DNA from: Pseudomonas lurida
Lineage (GTDB): Bacteria > Pseudomonadota > Gammaproteobacteria > Pseudomonadales > Pseudomonadaceae
Length of the DNA: 64,000 nucleotides
Direction: 5' to 3'
NCBI RefSeq assembly: GCF_013522705.1
Contig: NZ_JAAMRE010000001.1
Span: forward strand, 310,001 to 374,000
The notes beneath the pieces were generated by a model that saw only the letters and a list, made by a program, of their open reading frames with translations, did not search any database and had not been told where the DNA came from. The position numbers and the translations under genes were made by a program. Shown piece by piece: positions 29,387 to 38,438 of the stretch; the stretch's first letter is position 1, and each line of letters begins with the position of its first letter.

Positions 29387-30835
29387 GTGATCCAGTTTTT
29401 ACTCAACCAGGAACTCCGTAGCGAGCACGCCCTGGACCCCAATCTGACCGTGCTCAATTATCTTCGCGAGCACCTGGGCAAACCCGGTACCAAGGAAGGC
29501 TGCGCCAGCGGCGACTGTGGTGCGTGCACCGTGGTGGTCGGCGAGTTGCACACCGATGATCAAGGCGTCGAGCACATTCGCTATCGCAGCCTCAATTCGT
29601 GCCTGACCTTTGTGTCGTCTTTGCACGGCAAGCAACTGATCAGCGTCGAGGACCTCAAGCACCAGGGCCAACTGCACAGCGTGCAGCAGGCCATGGTGGA
29701 GTGCCACGGCTCGCAATGCGGTTTTTGCACCCCCGGTTTCGTGATGTCGTTGTTCGCACTGCAAAAGAACAGCGACGCCCCCGACAGCGCCAAGGCCCAC
29801 GAAGCGCTGGCCGGCAATCTGTGTCGCTGCACCGGTTACCGGCCGATTCTCGCCGCCGCCGAACAGGCCTGCAGCAACAAGCCCAAGGACCAGTTCGACA
29901 GCCGCCAGGCCGACACCATCGCGCGCCTCAAAAGCATCGCACCAACCCAGACCGGCGAACTCAACAGCGGCGACAAACGTTGCCTGGTGCCCCTGACCGT
30001 GGCCGACCTGGCCGACCTTTACGACGCCTATCCGCAAGCCCGTCTACTGGCCGGCGGCACCGACCTGGCGTTGGAGGTCACTCAGTTCCACCGCACGCTG
30101 CCGGTGATGATCTACGTCGGCAACATTGAAGAAATGAAGCGCATCGAGTCGTTCGACGACCGCCTGGAAATCGGCGCCGCCACCCCGCTCTCCGACTGCT
30201 ACGCCGTATTGCACCAGGCATACCCGGACTTCGGCGATCTGCTGCACCGCTTCGCCTCCCTGCAGATCCGCAACCAGGGCACCCTGGGCGGCAATATCGG
30301 CAACGCCTCGCCGATCGGCGATTCGCCGCCGCTGCTGATCGCACTCGGCGCGCAGATCGTGCTGTGCAAAGGCAACACCCGGCGCACTCTGGCGCTGGAA
30401 GACTACTTCATCGATTACCGCGTCACCGCGCGCCAGGACAGCGAATTCATCGAGAAGATCATCGTGCCCAAGGGCCATACGCTGTTCCGCGCCTACAAGG
30501 TGTCCAAACGCCTGGATGACGATATTTCCGCCGTCTGCGCCGCTTTCAATCTGACCCTCGACAACGGTGTGGTCCAGACCGCCCGCGTGGCCTTCGGTGG
30601 CATGGCCGCCACGCCCAAACGCGCTCGACACTGCGAGGCCGTACTGGTGGGCGCCATCTGGAACGCCGCCACGGTCGAGAAAGCCTGCGCCGCCCTGGCC
30701 GAGGACTTCACGCCGCTGTCGGACTTCCGCGCCAGCAAGGAATACCGCCTGCTCAGCGCGCAGAACCTGCTGCGCAAATACTTTATCGAGCTGCAAACAC
30801 CGCACATCGAGACTCGGGTGACCGCTTATGTCTAA
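29387..30835 (+). CDS. xdhA: Xanthine dehydrogenase small subunit
   Basis: 482 residues. An N-terminal [2Fe-2S] domain has C39, C44 and C47 (CASGDCGAC) plus a fourth cysteine, and a second cluster domain has CGFCTPG and CRCTGYRPI. The C-terminal half (about 190-480) is the FAD-binding domain (LAGGTDLALEVT; GTLGGNIGNASPIGDSPP). It passes electrons from the molybdenum subunit to NAD+ during oxidation of hypoxanthine and xanthine to urate. GTG start with GCGAGG upstream. It overlaps xdhB by 8 bases. Confidence 0.96.
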   Translation: MIQFLLNQELRSEHALDPNLTVLNYLREHLGKPGTKEGCASGDCGACTVVVGELHTDDQGVEHIRYRSLNSCLTFVSSLHGKQLISVEDLKHQGQLHSVQQAMVECHGSQCGFCTPGFVMSLFALQKNSDAPDSAKAHEALAGNLCRCTGYRPILAAAEQACSNKPKDQFDSRQADTIARLKSIAPTQTGELNSGDKRCLVPLTVADLADLYDAYPQARLLAGGTDLALEVTQFHRTLPVMIYVGNIEEMKRIESFDDRLEIGAATPLSDCYAVLHQAYPDFGDLLHRFASLQIRNQGTLGGNIGNASPIGDSPPLLIALGAQIVLCKGNTRRTLALEDYFIDYRVTARQDSEFIEKIIVPKGHTLFRAYKVSKRLDDDISAVCAAFNLTLDNGVVQTARVAFGGMAATPKRARHCEAVLVGAIWNAATVEKACAALAEDFTPLSDFRASKEYRLLSAQNLLRKYFIELQTPHIETRVTAYV

Positions 30836-33227
30836 CCATCACGCCGTGGAAAAAACCCAGGCCGAGCTGGCCGAACTGTTCGCCCAGGACTTGACCAGCG
30901 GAGTCGGGCGCAGCGTCAAGCATGACAGCGCCGCCAAGCACGTCTCGGGCGAGGCGCAGTACATCGACGACCGCCTGGAATTCCCCAATCAGTTGCATGT
31001 GTACGCTCGCCTGTCCGAACGCGCCCACGCGCGCATCCTCAGCCTCGACACCGCGCCCTGCTACGCCTTCGATGGTGTGCGCATCGTCATCACCCATGAA
31101 GACGTGCCGGGCTTGAAAGACATCGGCCCGCTGCTGCCCGGCGACCCGCTGCTGGCCATCGACACCGTGCAGTTCGTCGGCCAGGTGGTGCTGGCCGTGG
31201 CCGCCCGCGACCTGGAGACCGCGCGCAAAGCGGCGATGGCGGCAGTGATCGAATACCAGGACCTGGAACCGGTGCTGGATGTGGTCGAGGCCTATCGCAA
31301 CAAGCACTTCGTGCTCGACAGCCACACGCACCAGCGCGGTGATTCGGCGGGTGCATTGGCCACGGCCAAAAATCGCATACAGGGCACGCTGCATATCGGC
31401 GGCCAGGAACACTTCTACCTGGAAACCCAGATCTCCTCGGTGATGCCCACCGAAGACGGCGGCATGATCGTCTACTGCTCGACCCAGAACCCCACCGAAG
31501 TACAGAAGCTGGTGGCCGAAGTGCTGGACGTGTCGATGAACAAAATCGTCGTGGACATGCGCCGCATGGGCGGTGGCTTCGGCGGCAAGGAAACCCAGGC
31601 CGCCAGCCCGGCATGCCTGTGCGCGGTGATCGCGCACCTGACCGGCCAGCCGACCAAGATGCGCCTGCCGCGGGTCGAAGACATGCTGATGACCGGCAAA
31701 CGTCACCCCTTCTATATCGAATACGACGTGGGCTTCGACGACAGCGGTCGTCTGCATGGCATCCAATTGGAACTGGCGGGCAACTGCGGCTGCTCGCCGG
31801 ACCTGTCGAACTCGATTGTCGACCGCGCCATGTTCCACGCCGACAATGCCTATTACCTGGGCGACGCCACGGTCAACGGCCATCGCTGCAAGACCAACAC
31901 TGCGTCCAATACCGCTTACCGGGGTTTCGGCGGCCCGCAAGGCATGGTTGCGATTGAGGAGGTGATGGACGCCATCGCCCGTCATCTGGCGCTGGACCCG
32001 CTGGCGGTGCGCAAGGCCAACTACTACGGCAAGACCGAGCGCAACGTCACCCACTACTACCAGACCGTCGAGCACAACCTGCTTGAGGAGATGACGGCCG
32101 AACTGGAAGCCAGCAGCCAATACGCCGAGCGCCGCGAAGCGGTTCGCCGCTACAACGCCCACAGCCCGATCCTGAAAAAAGGCCTGGCGCTGACCCCGGT
32201 CAAATTCGGCATTTCGTTTACCGCCAGTTTCCTCAACCAGGCCGGCGCGCTGATCCATGTCTACACCGACGGCAGCATCCACCTGAACCACGGCGGCACC
32301 GAGATGGGCCAGGGCTTGAACACCAAGGTCGCCCAAGTGGTGGCCGAAGTGTTCCAGGTCGGCATCGACCGCGTGCAGATCACCGCCACCAACACCGACA
32401 AGGTACCCAACACATCGCCGACCGCCGCTTCCAGCGGTGCCGACCTGAATGGCAAGGCCGCGCAGAATGCCGCCGAAACCATCAAGCAGCGCCTGGTGGA
32501 ATTCGCCGCGCGCAAGTACGACGTCAGTGAAGCGGATGTGCAGTTTCACAACGGTCATGTGCGCGTGCGCGAGCAGATCCTGACCTTCGAGACGCTGATC
32601 CAACAGGCGTACTTCGCCCAGGTCTCGCTGTCGAGCACCGGGTTCTACAAGACCCCGAAAATCTTTTACGACCGCAGCCAATCGCGCGGCCGACCGTTCT
32701 ATTACTACGCGTTTGGCGCGGCCTGCTGCGAAGTGCTCGTCGATACCCTGACCGGCGAATACAAGATGCTGCGCACGGACATCCTTCACGATGTGGGCGC
32801 TTCGCTGAACCCGGCCATCGACATCGGCCAGGTGGAAGGCGGTTTCATCCAGGGCATGGGCTGGCTGACCATGGAGGAACTGGTGTGGAACGACAAAGGC
32901 AAACTGATGACCAACGGCCCGGCCAGCTACAAGATCCCGGCGGTCGCCGACATGCCGCTGGACCTGCGGGTCACGTTGGTGGAAAACCGCAAGAACCCGG
33001 AAGACACGGTGTTCCACTCCAAGGCCGTGGGTGAACCGCCATTCATGCTCGGCATTGCCTCGTGGTGTGCGATCAAGGATGCGGTCGCAAGCCTTGCAGG
33101 TTATCGCCATCAGCCGAAGATCGACGCGCCGGCAACACCGGAGCGGGTGTTGTGGGGGTGTGAACAGATGCGCCAGTTGCAGGCGGCGACAGCCATTGAG
33201 ACTGAAACCGAGATGGCTTCGCTCTAG
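30828..33227 (+). CDS. xdhB: Xanthine dehydrogenase molybdopterin-binding subunit
   Basis: 799 residues. The catalytic subunit carries the molybdopterin domains, with the motifs GGGFGGKE near residue 250, AYRGFGGPQ near 365, GGTEMGQG near 490 and KAVGEPP with the expected active-site Glu near 735. It hydroxylates hypoxanthine and xanthine. It starts inside the end of xdhA, so translation is coupled. Together with xdhA and xdhC it forms the xdh operon. Confidence 0.97.
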   Translation: MSNHHAVEKTQAELAELFAQDLTSGVGRSVKHDSAAKHVSGEAQYIDDRLEFPNQLHVYARLSERAHARILSLDTAPCYAFDGVRIVITHEDVPGLKDIGPLLPGDPLLAIDTVQFVGQVVLAVAARDLETARKAAMAAVIEYQDLEPVLDVVEAYRNKHFVLDSHTHQRGDSAGALATAKNRIQGTLHIGGQEHFYLETQISSVMPTEDGGMIVYCSTQNPTEVQKLVAEVLDVSMNKIVVDMRRMGGGFGGKETQAASPACLCAVIAHLTGQPTKMRLPRVEDMLMTGKRHPFYIEYDVGFDDSGRLHGIQLELAGNCGCSPDLSNSIVDRAMFHADNAYYLGDATVNGHRCKTNTASNTAYRGFGGPQGMVAIEEVMDAIARHLALDPLAVRKANYYGKTERNVTHYYQTVEHNLLEEMTAELEASSQYAERREAVRRYNAHSPILKKGLALTPVKFGISFTASFLNQAGALIHVYTDGSIHLNHGGTEMGQGLNTKVAQVVAEVFQVGIDRVQITATNTDKVPNTSPTAASSGADLNGKAAQNAAETIKQRLVEFAARKYDVSEADVQFHNGHVRVREQILTFETLIQQAYFAQVSLSSTGFYKTPKIFYDRSQSRGRPFYYYAFGAACCEVLVDTLTGEYKMLRTDILHDVGASLNPAIDIGQVEGGFIQGMGWLTMEELVWNDKGKLMTNGPASYKIPAVADMPLDLRVTLVENRKNPEDTVFHSKAVGEPPFMLGIASWCAIKDAVASLAGYRHQPKIDAPATPERVLWGCEQMRQLQAATAIETETEMASL

Positions 33228-33238
33228 ATCGAGGTGCT

Positions 33239-33317
33239 GCCATCGGGGGCAAGCCCCCCTCCCACATAGTGATCTGCGAATGCTTTCAAATGTGGGAGGG
33301 GCTTGCCCCCGATAGCG
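33239..33317. repeat. REPIN between xdhB and xdhC
   Basis: Two inverted REP units, CATCGGGGGCAAGCCCCC (33241-33258) and TGTGGGAGGGGCTTGCC then CCCGATAG (about 33291-33315), with a short spacer. It lies inside the xdh operon and may form a strong hairpin in the message, affecting xdhC level. Confidence 0.88.
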
Positions 33318-33344
33318 GCCTGACAGACACCACAAGAGGTGACT

Positions 33345-34187
33345 ATGAACAACTGGATCAGCGCCCTCGCCGACCTGCAGAACCAGGGCGAACCCTGCGT
33401 CCTGGTGACCATCATCGAAGAACTCGGCTCCACGCCCCGCAATGCCGGCTCCAAGATGGTCATCAGCGCCGCCCAGACCTTCGACACCATCGGCGGCGGG
33501 CACCTGGAATACAAAGCGATGCAGATCGCCCGCGAGATGCTTGCCCGTGGCCAGCAGAACACCCACCTGGAGCGCTTCAGCCTGGGCGCGAGCCTGGGCC
33601 AATGCTGCGGTGGCGTCACCGTGCTGCTGTTCGAACCCATGGGCCAGGTGCAGGCGCAGATTGCGGTGTTCGGCGCCGGCCATGTGGGCCGCGCGCTGGT
33701 GCCGTTGCTGGCGGGCCTGCCGTGCCGAGTGCGCTGGATCGATTCGCGCGAGCAGGAGTTTCCGCAACAGATCCCCGAGGGCGTGCGTAAAATCGTCAGC
33801 GAAGAACCGGTCGACGAAATCGCCGACTTGCCGGTGGGCAGTTACTGCATCGTCATGACCCACAATCACGCCCTCGACCTGGAACTCAGCGCGGCCTTGC
33901 TCAAACGCAACGATTTCGCCTACTTCGGCCTGATCGGCTCGCAGACCAAACGCGTCAAGTTCGAACACCGCCTGCGCGATCGCGGCTTCGACACCGCCCA
34001 ACTGCAACGCATGCGCTGCCCCATGGGCCTCGCCGAGGTGAAGGGCAAATTACCGGTGGAGATCGCCATCTCCATCGCCGGCGAAATCATCGCCACCTAT
34101 AACGCCAATTTCGGCCAGCACAACGCAAGCGCCGAACCCATTGCCAAACTGCTGCCGGTGTCACGCCGCAGCCAAGCTACCCATTGA
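33345..34187 (+). CDS. xdhC: Xanthine dehydrogenase accessory protein XdhC
   Basis: 280 residues. It binds molybdenum cofactor, helps sulfurate it and inserts it into XdhB. An N-terminal XdhC/CoxI domain (VTIIEELGSTPRNAGSKMVI...GGGHLEYKAM, QCCGG) and a Rossmann C-terminal domain (IAVFGAGHVGRALVPLL; FGLIGSQTKRVKFEHRL) are complete. The ATG at 33345 has AAGAGGT just before; an in-frame GTG at 33339 lies within that site. Confidence 0.95.
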   Translation: MNNWISALADLQNQGEPCVLVTIIEELGSTPRNAGSKMVISAAQTFDTIGGGHLEYKAMQIAREMLARGQQNTHLERFSLGASLGQCCGGVTVLLFEPMGQVQAQIAVFGAGHVGRALVPLLAGLPCRVRWIDSREQEFPQQIPEGVRKIVSEEPVDEIADLPVGSYCIVMTHNHALDLELSAALLKRNDFAYFGLIGSQTKRVKFEHRLRDRGFDTAQLQRMRCPMGLAEVKGKLPVEIAISIAGEIIATYNANFGQHNASAEPIAKLLPVSRRSQATH

Positions 34188-34194
34188 GACCACC

Positions 34195-35499
34195 ATGCCT
34201 TTGACTCGCAAAGCCTACCGCGCCGCCATCCTGCACAGCATCGCCGACCCCGCCGAGGTGGGGATCGAAGCCTCCTATGAGTATTTCGAAGACGGCCTGC
34301 TGGTGATCGACAACGGCCGCATCAGCGCCGTCGGGCACGCCGGCGACTTGCTGCCGACGCTGCCGGCCGATATCGACGTGACCCATTACCAGGACGCGTT
34401 GATCACCCCCGGCCTGATCGACACCCATATCCATTTGCCGCAGACCGGCATGGTTGGCGCTTATGGCGAACAGTTGCTGGATTGGCTCAACACGTACACC
34501 TTCCCCTGCGAAAGCCAATTCGCCGATAAGGCCCACGCCGAGCAAGTAGCGGATATTTTCATCAAGGAACTGCTGCGCAACGGCACCACCACCGCATTGG
34601 TGTTCGGCAGCGTGCACCCACAATCGGTGAACGCGTTTTTCGAAGCAGCCGAGAAGCTCGACCTGCGCATGATCGCCGGCAAGGTGATGATGGACCGCAA
34701 CGCCCCGGATTATCTGACCGACACGCCCGAGTCCAGCTATCAGGACAGCAAAACCCTGATTGAGCGCTGGCACGGCAAAGGCCGCCTGCATTACGCGGTC
34801 ACGCCACGCTTCGCCCCTACCAGCACGCCGGAGCAATTGACACTGGCCGGGCAGCTGCTGGGGGAATATCCGGATCTGTATATGCAGACCCACATCAGCG
34901 AGAACCTGCAGGAAGTGCAGTGGGTGAAAGAACTATTCCCGGAGCGCAGCGGCTACCTGGACGTGTACGACCATTACCAGCTGCTGGGCGAGCGCTCGGT
35001 GTTTGCCCACGGCGTGCACCTGTGCGACGACGAATGCGCACGGCTGGCGCAAACCGGCTCGGCAGTCGCCTTTTGCCCGACCTCGAACCTGTTCCTGGGC
35101 AGCGGCCTGTTCAACTTGCCGATGGCCGAGAAGCACAAACTGAACGTTGGCCTGGGCACCGATGTGGGAGGCGGCACCAGTTTCTCGCTGCTGCAAACCC
35201 TTAACGAAGCCTACAAGGTCATGCAGTTGCAGGGCGCGCGGTTGAGCCCGTTCAAATCGCTGTACCTGGCCACCCTGGGCGGTGCACGGGCGCTGCGCCT
35301 GGAAGACAAAATCGGCACGTTGCAGCCGGGCACGGACGCGGACTTCCTGGTGCTGGACTACAACGCCACACCACTGCTCAGCTACCGCCTGAAGCAGTCC
35401 AACAGCATCGACGAGACGTTATTTGTATTGATGACCCTGGGGGATGACCGGGCGGTGCTGCAGACCTATGCCGCCGGCCAACTGGTGCACCAGCGCTGA
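34195..35499 (+). CDS. guaD: Guanine deaminase
   Basis: 434-residue amidohydrolase that converts guanine to xanthine and ammonia, feeding XdhAB. The metal-binding motif is in TPGLIDTHIHLPQ; further ligands are expected at MQTHISEN, FAHGVHL and GLGTDVGGG, all present. The length is that of GuaD. It is the next gene after xdhC with an 8-base gap, which supports the purine catabolism role. Start at ATG 34195; the frame is open for 18 more codons. Confidence 0.95.
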   Translation: MPLTRKAYRAAILHSIADPAEVGIEASYEYFEDGLLVIDNGRISAVGHAGDLLPTLPADIDVTHYQDALITPGLIDTHIHLPQTGMVGAYGEQLLDWLNTYTFPCESQFADKAHAEQVADIFIKELLRNGTTTALVFGSVHPQSVNAFFEAAEKLDLRMIAGKVMMDRNAPDYLTDTPESSYQDSKTLIERWHGKGRLHYAVTPRFAPTSTPEQLTLAGQLLGEYPDLYMQTHISENLQEVQWVKELFPERSGYLDVYDHYQLLGERSVFAHGVHLCDDECARLAQTGSAVAFCPTSNLFLGSGLFNLPMAEKHKLNVGLGTDVGGGTSFSLLQTLNEAYKVMQLQGARLSPFKSLYLATLGGARALRLEDKIGTLQPGTDADFLVLDYNATPLLSYRLKQSNSIDETLFVLMTLGDDRAVLQTYAAGQLVHQR

Positions 35500-35520
35500 T
35501 CTCGGCCACAGCACAAAAAC

Positions 35521-35558
35521 AATGTGGGAGGGGGCTTGCCCCCTCCCACATTTTGTCC
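35521..35558. terminator. REP-derived hairpin terminator after guaD
   Basis: A 15-base perfect stem, AATGTGGGAGGGGGC (35521-35535) and GCCCCCTCCCACATT (35538-35552), closed by two bases, followed by TTTTG. This is a REP sequence in single palindromic form. It lies between the convergent guaD and GntR genes. Confidence 0.85.
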
Positions 35559-35575
35559 CTGGCACATCAGGAAAA

Positions 35576-36340
35576 TTACAGCTTTATCGAGGAACGCCCA
35601 GGCTTTTTGGTCTGCAACAGATGCGAGAACACCGCATGCAGATCATCCGACGCGCTCTCTTCGTCGAGGTTGAGCTTGCTGTCGATGTGATCCATGTGAT
35701 GCATCATCAGGTTCACCGCCAATACCGCGTCGCGGGCTTCGATCGCATCGATCAACTGCGTGTGTTCATCGTAGGAACAGTGGGAACGGTTACCGCTTTC
35801 GTACTGGGCGATAATCAGCGAGGTCTGGGACACCAGGCTGCGCTGGAAGCTGATCAGCGGTGCGTTCTTCGCCGCTTCGGCCAGCTTGAGGTGGAATTCG
35901 CCGGAGAGGCGGATACCGGCACCGCGATCGCCACGGGAAAAGCTGTCGCGCTCGTCGTTGACCATCTGGCGCAACTCGGCCAGTTGCTCGGCGGTGGCGT
36001 GCTGCACCGCCAATTCGGTAATCGCTCGCTCCACCAGCCGCCGGGCCAGGAACACTTGGCGCGCTTCTTCCACGCTCGGGCTGGCCACCACCGCGCCGCG
36101 ATTGGGCCGCAGCAACACCACGCCTTCATGGGCCAGTCGCGACAGGGCGCGACGAATGATGGTGCGGCTTACGCCAAAGATTTCGCCCAGTGCCTCTTCG
36201 CTCAATTTAGTGCCGGGTGCCAGGCGTTGTTCAAGGATGGCCTCGAAAATATGCGCGTAGACGATATCGTCCTGGGTTCCGCTGCGACCGGCCTTGCCGG
36301 CACGCGGTTGTTTCTTGAGAGGTTGCAACTGTTCGTTCAT
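35576..36340 (-). CDS. GntR-family regulator of the purine cluster
   Basis: 254 residues. The DNA-binding domain (DDIVYAHIFEAILEQRLAPGTKLSEEALGEIFGVSRTIIRRALSRLAHEGVVLLRPNRGAVV) is followed by an FCD-type helical effector domain. It is divergent from the BenE-type permease across 225 bases holding a TTGT-NN-ACAA dyad. By neighbourhood, it likely senses a purine intermediate. The chosen ATG is 36340; a GTG lies two codons upstream. Confidence 0.9.
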   Translation of the reverse strand: MNEQLQPLKKQPRAGKAGRSGTQDDIVYAHIFEAILEQRLAPGTKLSEEALGEIFGVSRTIIRRALSRLAHEGVVLLRPNRGAVVASPSVEEARQVFLARRLVERAITELAVQHATAEQLAELRQMVNDERDSFSRGDRGAGIRLSGEFHLKLAEAAKNAPLISFQRSLVSQTSLIIAQYESGNRSHCSYDEHTQLIDAIEARDAVLAVNLMMHHMDHIDSKLNLDEESASDDLHAVFSHLLQTKKPGRSSIKL

Positions 36341-36428
36341 GGGCACTCGGGTTTGGAGAACGGCGGCGAATTATCGGTAATACGGCAACAGCGGGTCGCT
36401 GGCAAGTATCCGCTAAAAACAGGGCACA

Positions 36429-36438
36429 TTGTACACAA
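36429..36438. promoter_or_regulatory. Candidate GntR operator TTGTACACAA
   Basis: A TTGT-AC-ACAA dyad midway between the divergent GntR gene and the permease. FCD-type GntR regulators often bind TTGT-NN-ACAA-like sites. Support is symmetry and position only. Confidence 0.5.
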
Positions 36439-36565
36439 CCCAATGAGCCAACACACTGTACGGCTGTTTGCGCCGCCGGCTGTATTGCAATGGGTATCAG
36501 CGTTTGAGTTTAGGCTTGAATCCGCACCTCCACCGGCCAAACCCAGGTAAAAGGAACACCTTTCC

Positions 36566-37753
36566 ATGACCGAAGCCACCCAAGCGCGCCTGCGCCCGCT
36601 GGCGGACACTTCCCCATCGGCCGTTGTCGCCGGTTTTATCGCGATGATGACCGGCTACACCAGTTCTCTGGTACTGATGTTCCAGGCCGGGCAGGCCGCC
36701 GGATTGACTACGGCGCTGATCTCTTCATGGATCTGGGCGATCTCCATCGGCATGGCGGTGTGCAGCATCGGCCTGTCCCTGCGTTACCGCACGCCGATCA
36801 CCATCGCCTGGTCCACTCCCGGCGCGGCGCTGTTGATCACCAGTCTGGGCGGCGTGAGCTACGGTGAAGCCATTGGCGCTTACATCACCTGTGCGGTGCT
36901 GGTGACGCTGTGCGGCTTGACCGGCAGCTTTGAAAAACTGGTCAAGCGTATTCCAGCGTCACTGGCGGCGGCGTTGCTGGCCGGCATTCTGTTCAAGATC
37001 GGCAGCGAGATTTTCGTCGCCGCCCAGCATCGCACCGGCCTGGTGCTGGGGATGTTCTTCACCTACCTGATCATCAAACGCCTGTCGCCGCGCTATGCCG
37101 TGCTCGCCGCGCTGATCATCGGCACCCTGCTGTCGGGGGCGATGGGGCTGCTGGACTTCAGCGGGTTTGAGTTGGAAGTCGCCACGCCGGTGTGGACCAC
37201 GCCGCACTTCTCGCTGGCGGCCACCATCAGCATCGGCATTCCGCTGTTTGTGGTGGCGATGACCTCGCAGAACATGCCGGGCGTGGCGGTGTTACGCGCC
37301 GATGGCTACAACGTGCCGGCCTCGCCGCTGATCACCGCCACCGGCCTGGCCTCGTTGGTGCTGTCGCCGTTCGGCTCCCACGGCATCAACCTGGCGGCGA
37401 TCAGCGCGGCCATCTGCACCGGGCCTCACGCCCACGAGGACCGTAACAAACGTTACACGGCGGCGGTCTGGTGCGGCGTGTTCTACGGCATCGCCGGTGT
37501 GTTCGGCGCGACATTGGCGGCGTTGTTCGCAGCGTTGCCCAAGGAACTGGTGCTGTCGATTGCGGCGTTGGCGTTGTTCGGCTCGATCATCAACGGCTTG
37601 AGCATTGCGATGAATGAACCCAGGGAGAGGGAAGCGGCGCTGATCACCTTCATGGTCACCGCGTCAGGCTTGACGCTGTTTTCCATCGGCTCGGCGTTCT
37701 GGGGGATTGTGGCGGGGGTGTTGACGCTGCTGATTCTGAATGGGCGGAGGTAG
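36566..37753 (+). CDS. BenE-family membrane transporter
   Basis: 395 residues with about 12 hydrophobic segments. The family features are clear (PSAVVAGFIAMMTGYTSSLVLMFQA; ITIAWSTPGAALL; GIPLFVVAMTSQNMPGVAVLRADGY; FGSHGINLAAISAAICTGPHAHED). Characterised BenE proteins carry benzoate with protons. Here no aromatic catabolism gene is near, and the neighbours are xdh, guaD and their GntR regulator, so a purine or related substrate is the better guess. This is inference. Confidence 0.87.
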   Translation: MTEATQARLRPLADTSPSAVVAGFIAMMTGYTSSLVLMFQAGQAAGLTTALISSWIWAISIGMAVCSIGLSLRYRTPITIAWSTPGAALLITSLGGVSYGEAIGAYITCAVLVTLCGLTGSFEKLVKRIPASLAAALLAGILFKIGSEIFVAAQHRTGLVLGMFFTYLIIKRLSPRYAVLAALIIGTLLSGAMGLLDFSGFELEVATPVWTTPHFSLAATISIGIPLFVVAMTSQNMPGVAVLRADGYNVPASPLITATGLASLVLSPFGSHGINLAAISAAICTGPHAHEDRNKRYTAAVWCGVFYGIAGVFGATLAALFAALPKELVLSIAALALFGSIINGLSIAMNEPREREAALITFMVTASGLTLFSIGSAFWGIVAGVLTLLILNGRR

Positions 37754-37763
37754 GGGTTAGCTG

Positions 37764-37843
37764 CAAGCTTCAAGCTTCAAGCTTCAAGCTTCAAGCTTCA
37801 AGCTTCAAGCTTCAAGCCACATGAGCTTGCGGCTTGAAGCTTG
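37764..37843. repeat. Tandem heptamer array CAAGCTT with inverted end
   Basis: Seven exact copies of CAAGCTT (37764-37812) run into CAAGCC, and an inverted segment GGCTTGAAGCTTG (37831-37843) pairs with CAAGCTTCAAGCC (37806-37818). The array lies between the convergent permease and yggL genes. The unit matches the arm of the hairpin at 24917-24953. Confidence 0.95.
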
Positions 37844-37855
37844 TAACTTACCGCT

Positions 37856-38200
37856 TCAATTCTTGGAATTGATCGGCTTTTCCGGATACCACACGTCCAG
37901 CAGCGGGCTGACTTCAGCCTTGGTCAGCTCGGAACGGGTTTTCAGCCAGGCTTCAACGGCAGCGCGCTGCTCTTCGGAAACCGAGCCACGCTTCTGCAGG
38001 CAAACCAGACCGTAGTCATCGCCGCCGACGTAGCCCAGACCGTTGGCTTCCATGGCTTCTTTGATGAATGCTTCGAGGAAAGCGTCGATAGCTTCTTCAC
38101 TCAGGCCTTCTTTGAAGTCCAGGTTCAGTTCGAAACCCAGCTCTTGAAATTCATCAACGCACAGTTTTTTGCGCAGACGCTGGGAACGGTTAGTCGCCAT
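37856..38200 (-). CDS. yggL: YggL-family 50S ribosome-binding protein
   Basis: 114 residues, formerly DUF469. It contains the family segments RLRKKLCVDEFQELGFELN and AIDAFLEAFIKEAMEANGLGYVGGDD. YggL associates with the 50S subunit in E. coli. It is a single gene here. Confidence 0.92.
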   Translation of the reverse strand: MATNRSQRLRKKLCVDEFQELGFELNLDFKEGLSEEAIDAFLEAFIKEAMEANGLGYVGGDDYGLVCLQKRGSVSEEQRAAVEAWLKTRSELTKAEVSPLLDVWYPEKPINSKN

Positions 38201-38438
38201 TGGAACAGTCCTCTTAAGTAATAACGGCCGGCACTTTAGCAGTTTAAGGCGACGATTGCCCGACTCTCTGGGACAGGCGGCATTCTGCTGGAAAAAAAAC
38301 GCCGATTTCCAGCTATCGTTCAGCTACAAATACGCCCGCCTTGGGGCATAATGCCGACACTTTCATGACCATTGAGGGATTTTTCTTATTGTCCCCTCGC
38401 CTTTTTCACCCTCCCTCAGCAGTAGGGTTTTACTCTTT

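Noticed and set aside
30783..34007. Open frame of over 1000 codons antisense to xdhB and xdhC
   Set aside because: It mirrors the codon bias of the GC-rich coding strand, has no recognisable domain, and both opposite genes are clearly real.
37764..37843. CRISPR-like array
   Set aside because: The repeats are 7 bases and contiguous with no spacers, and no cas genes are present.
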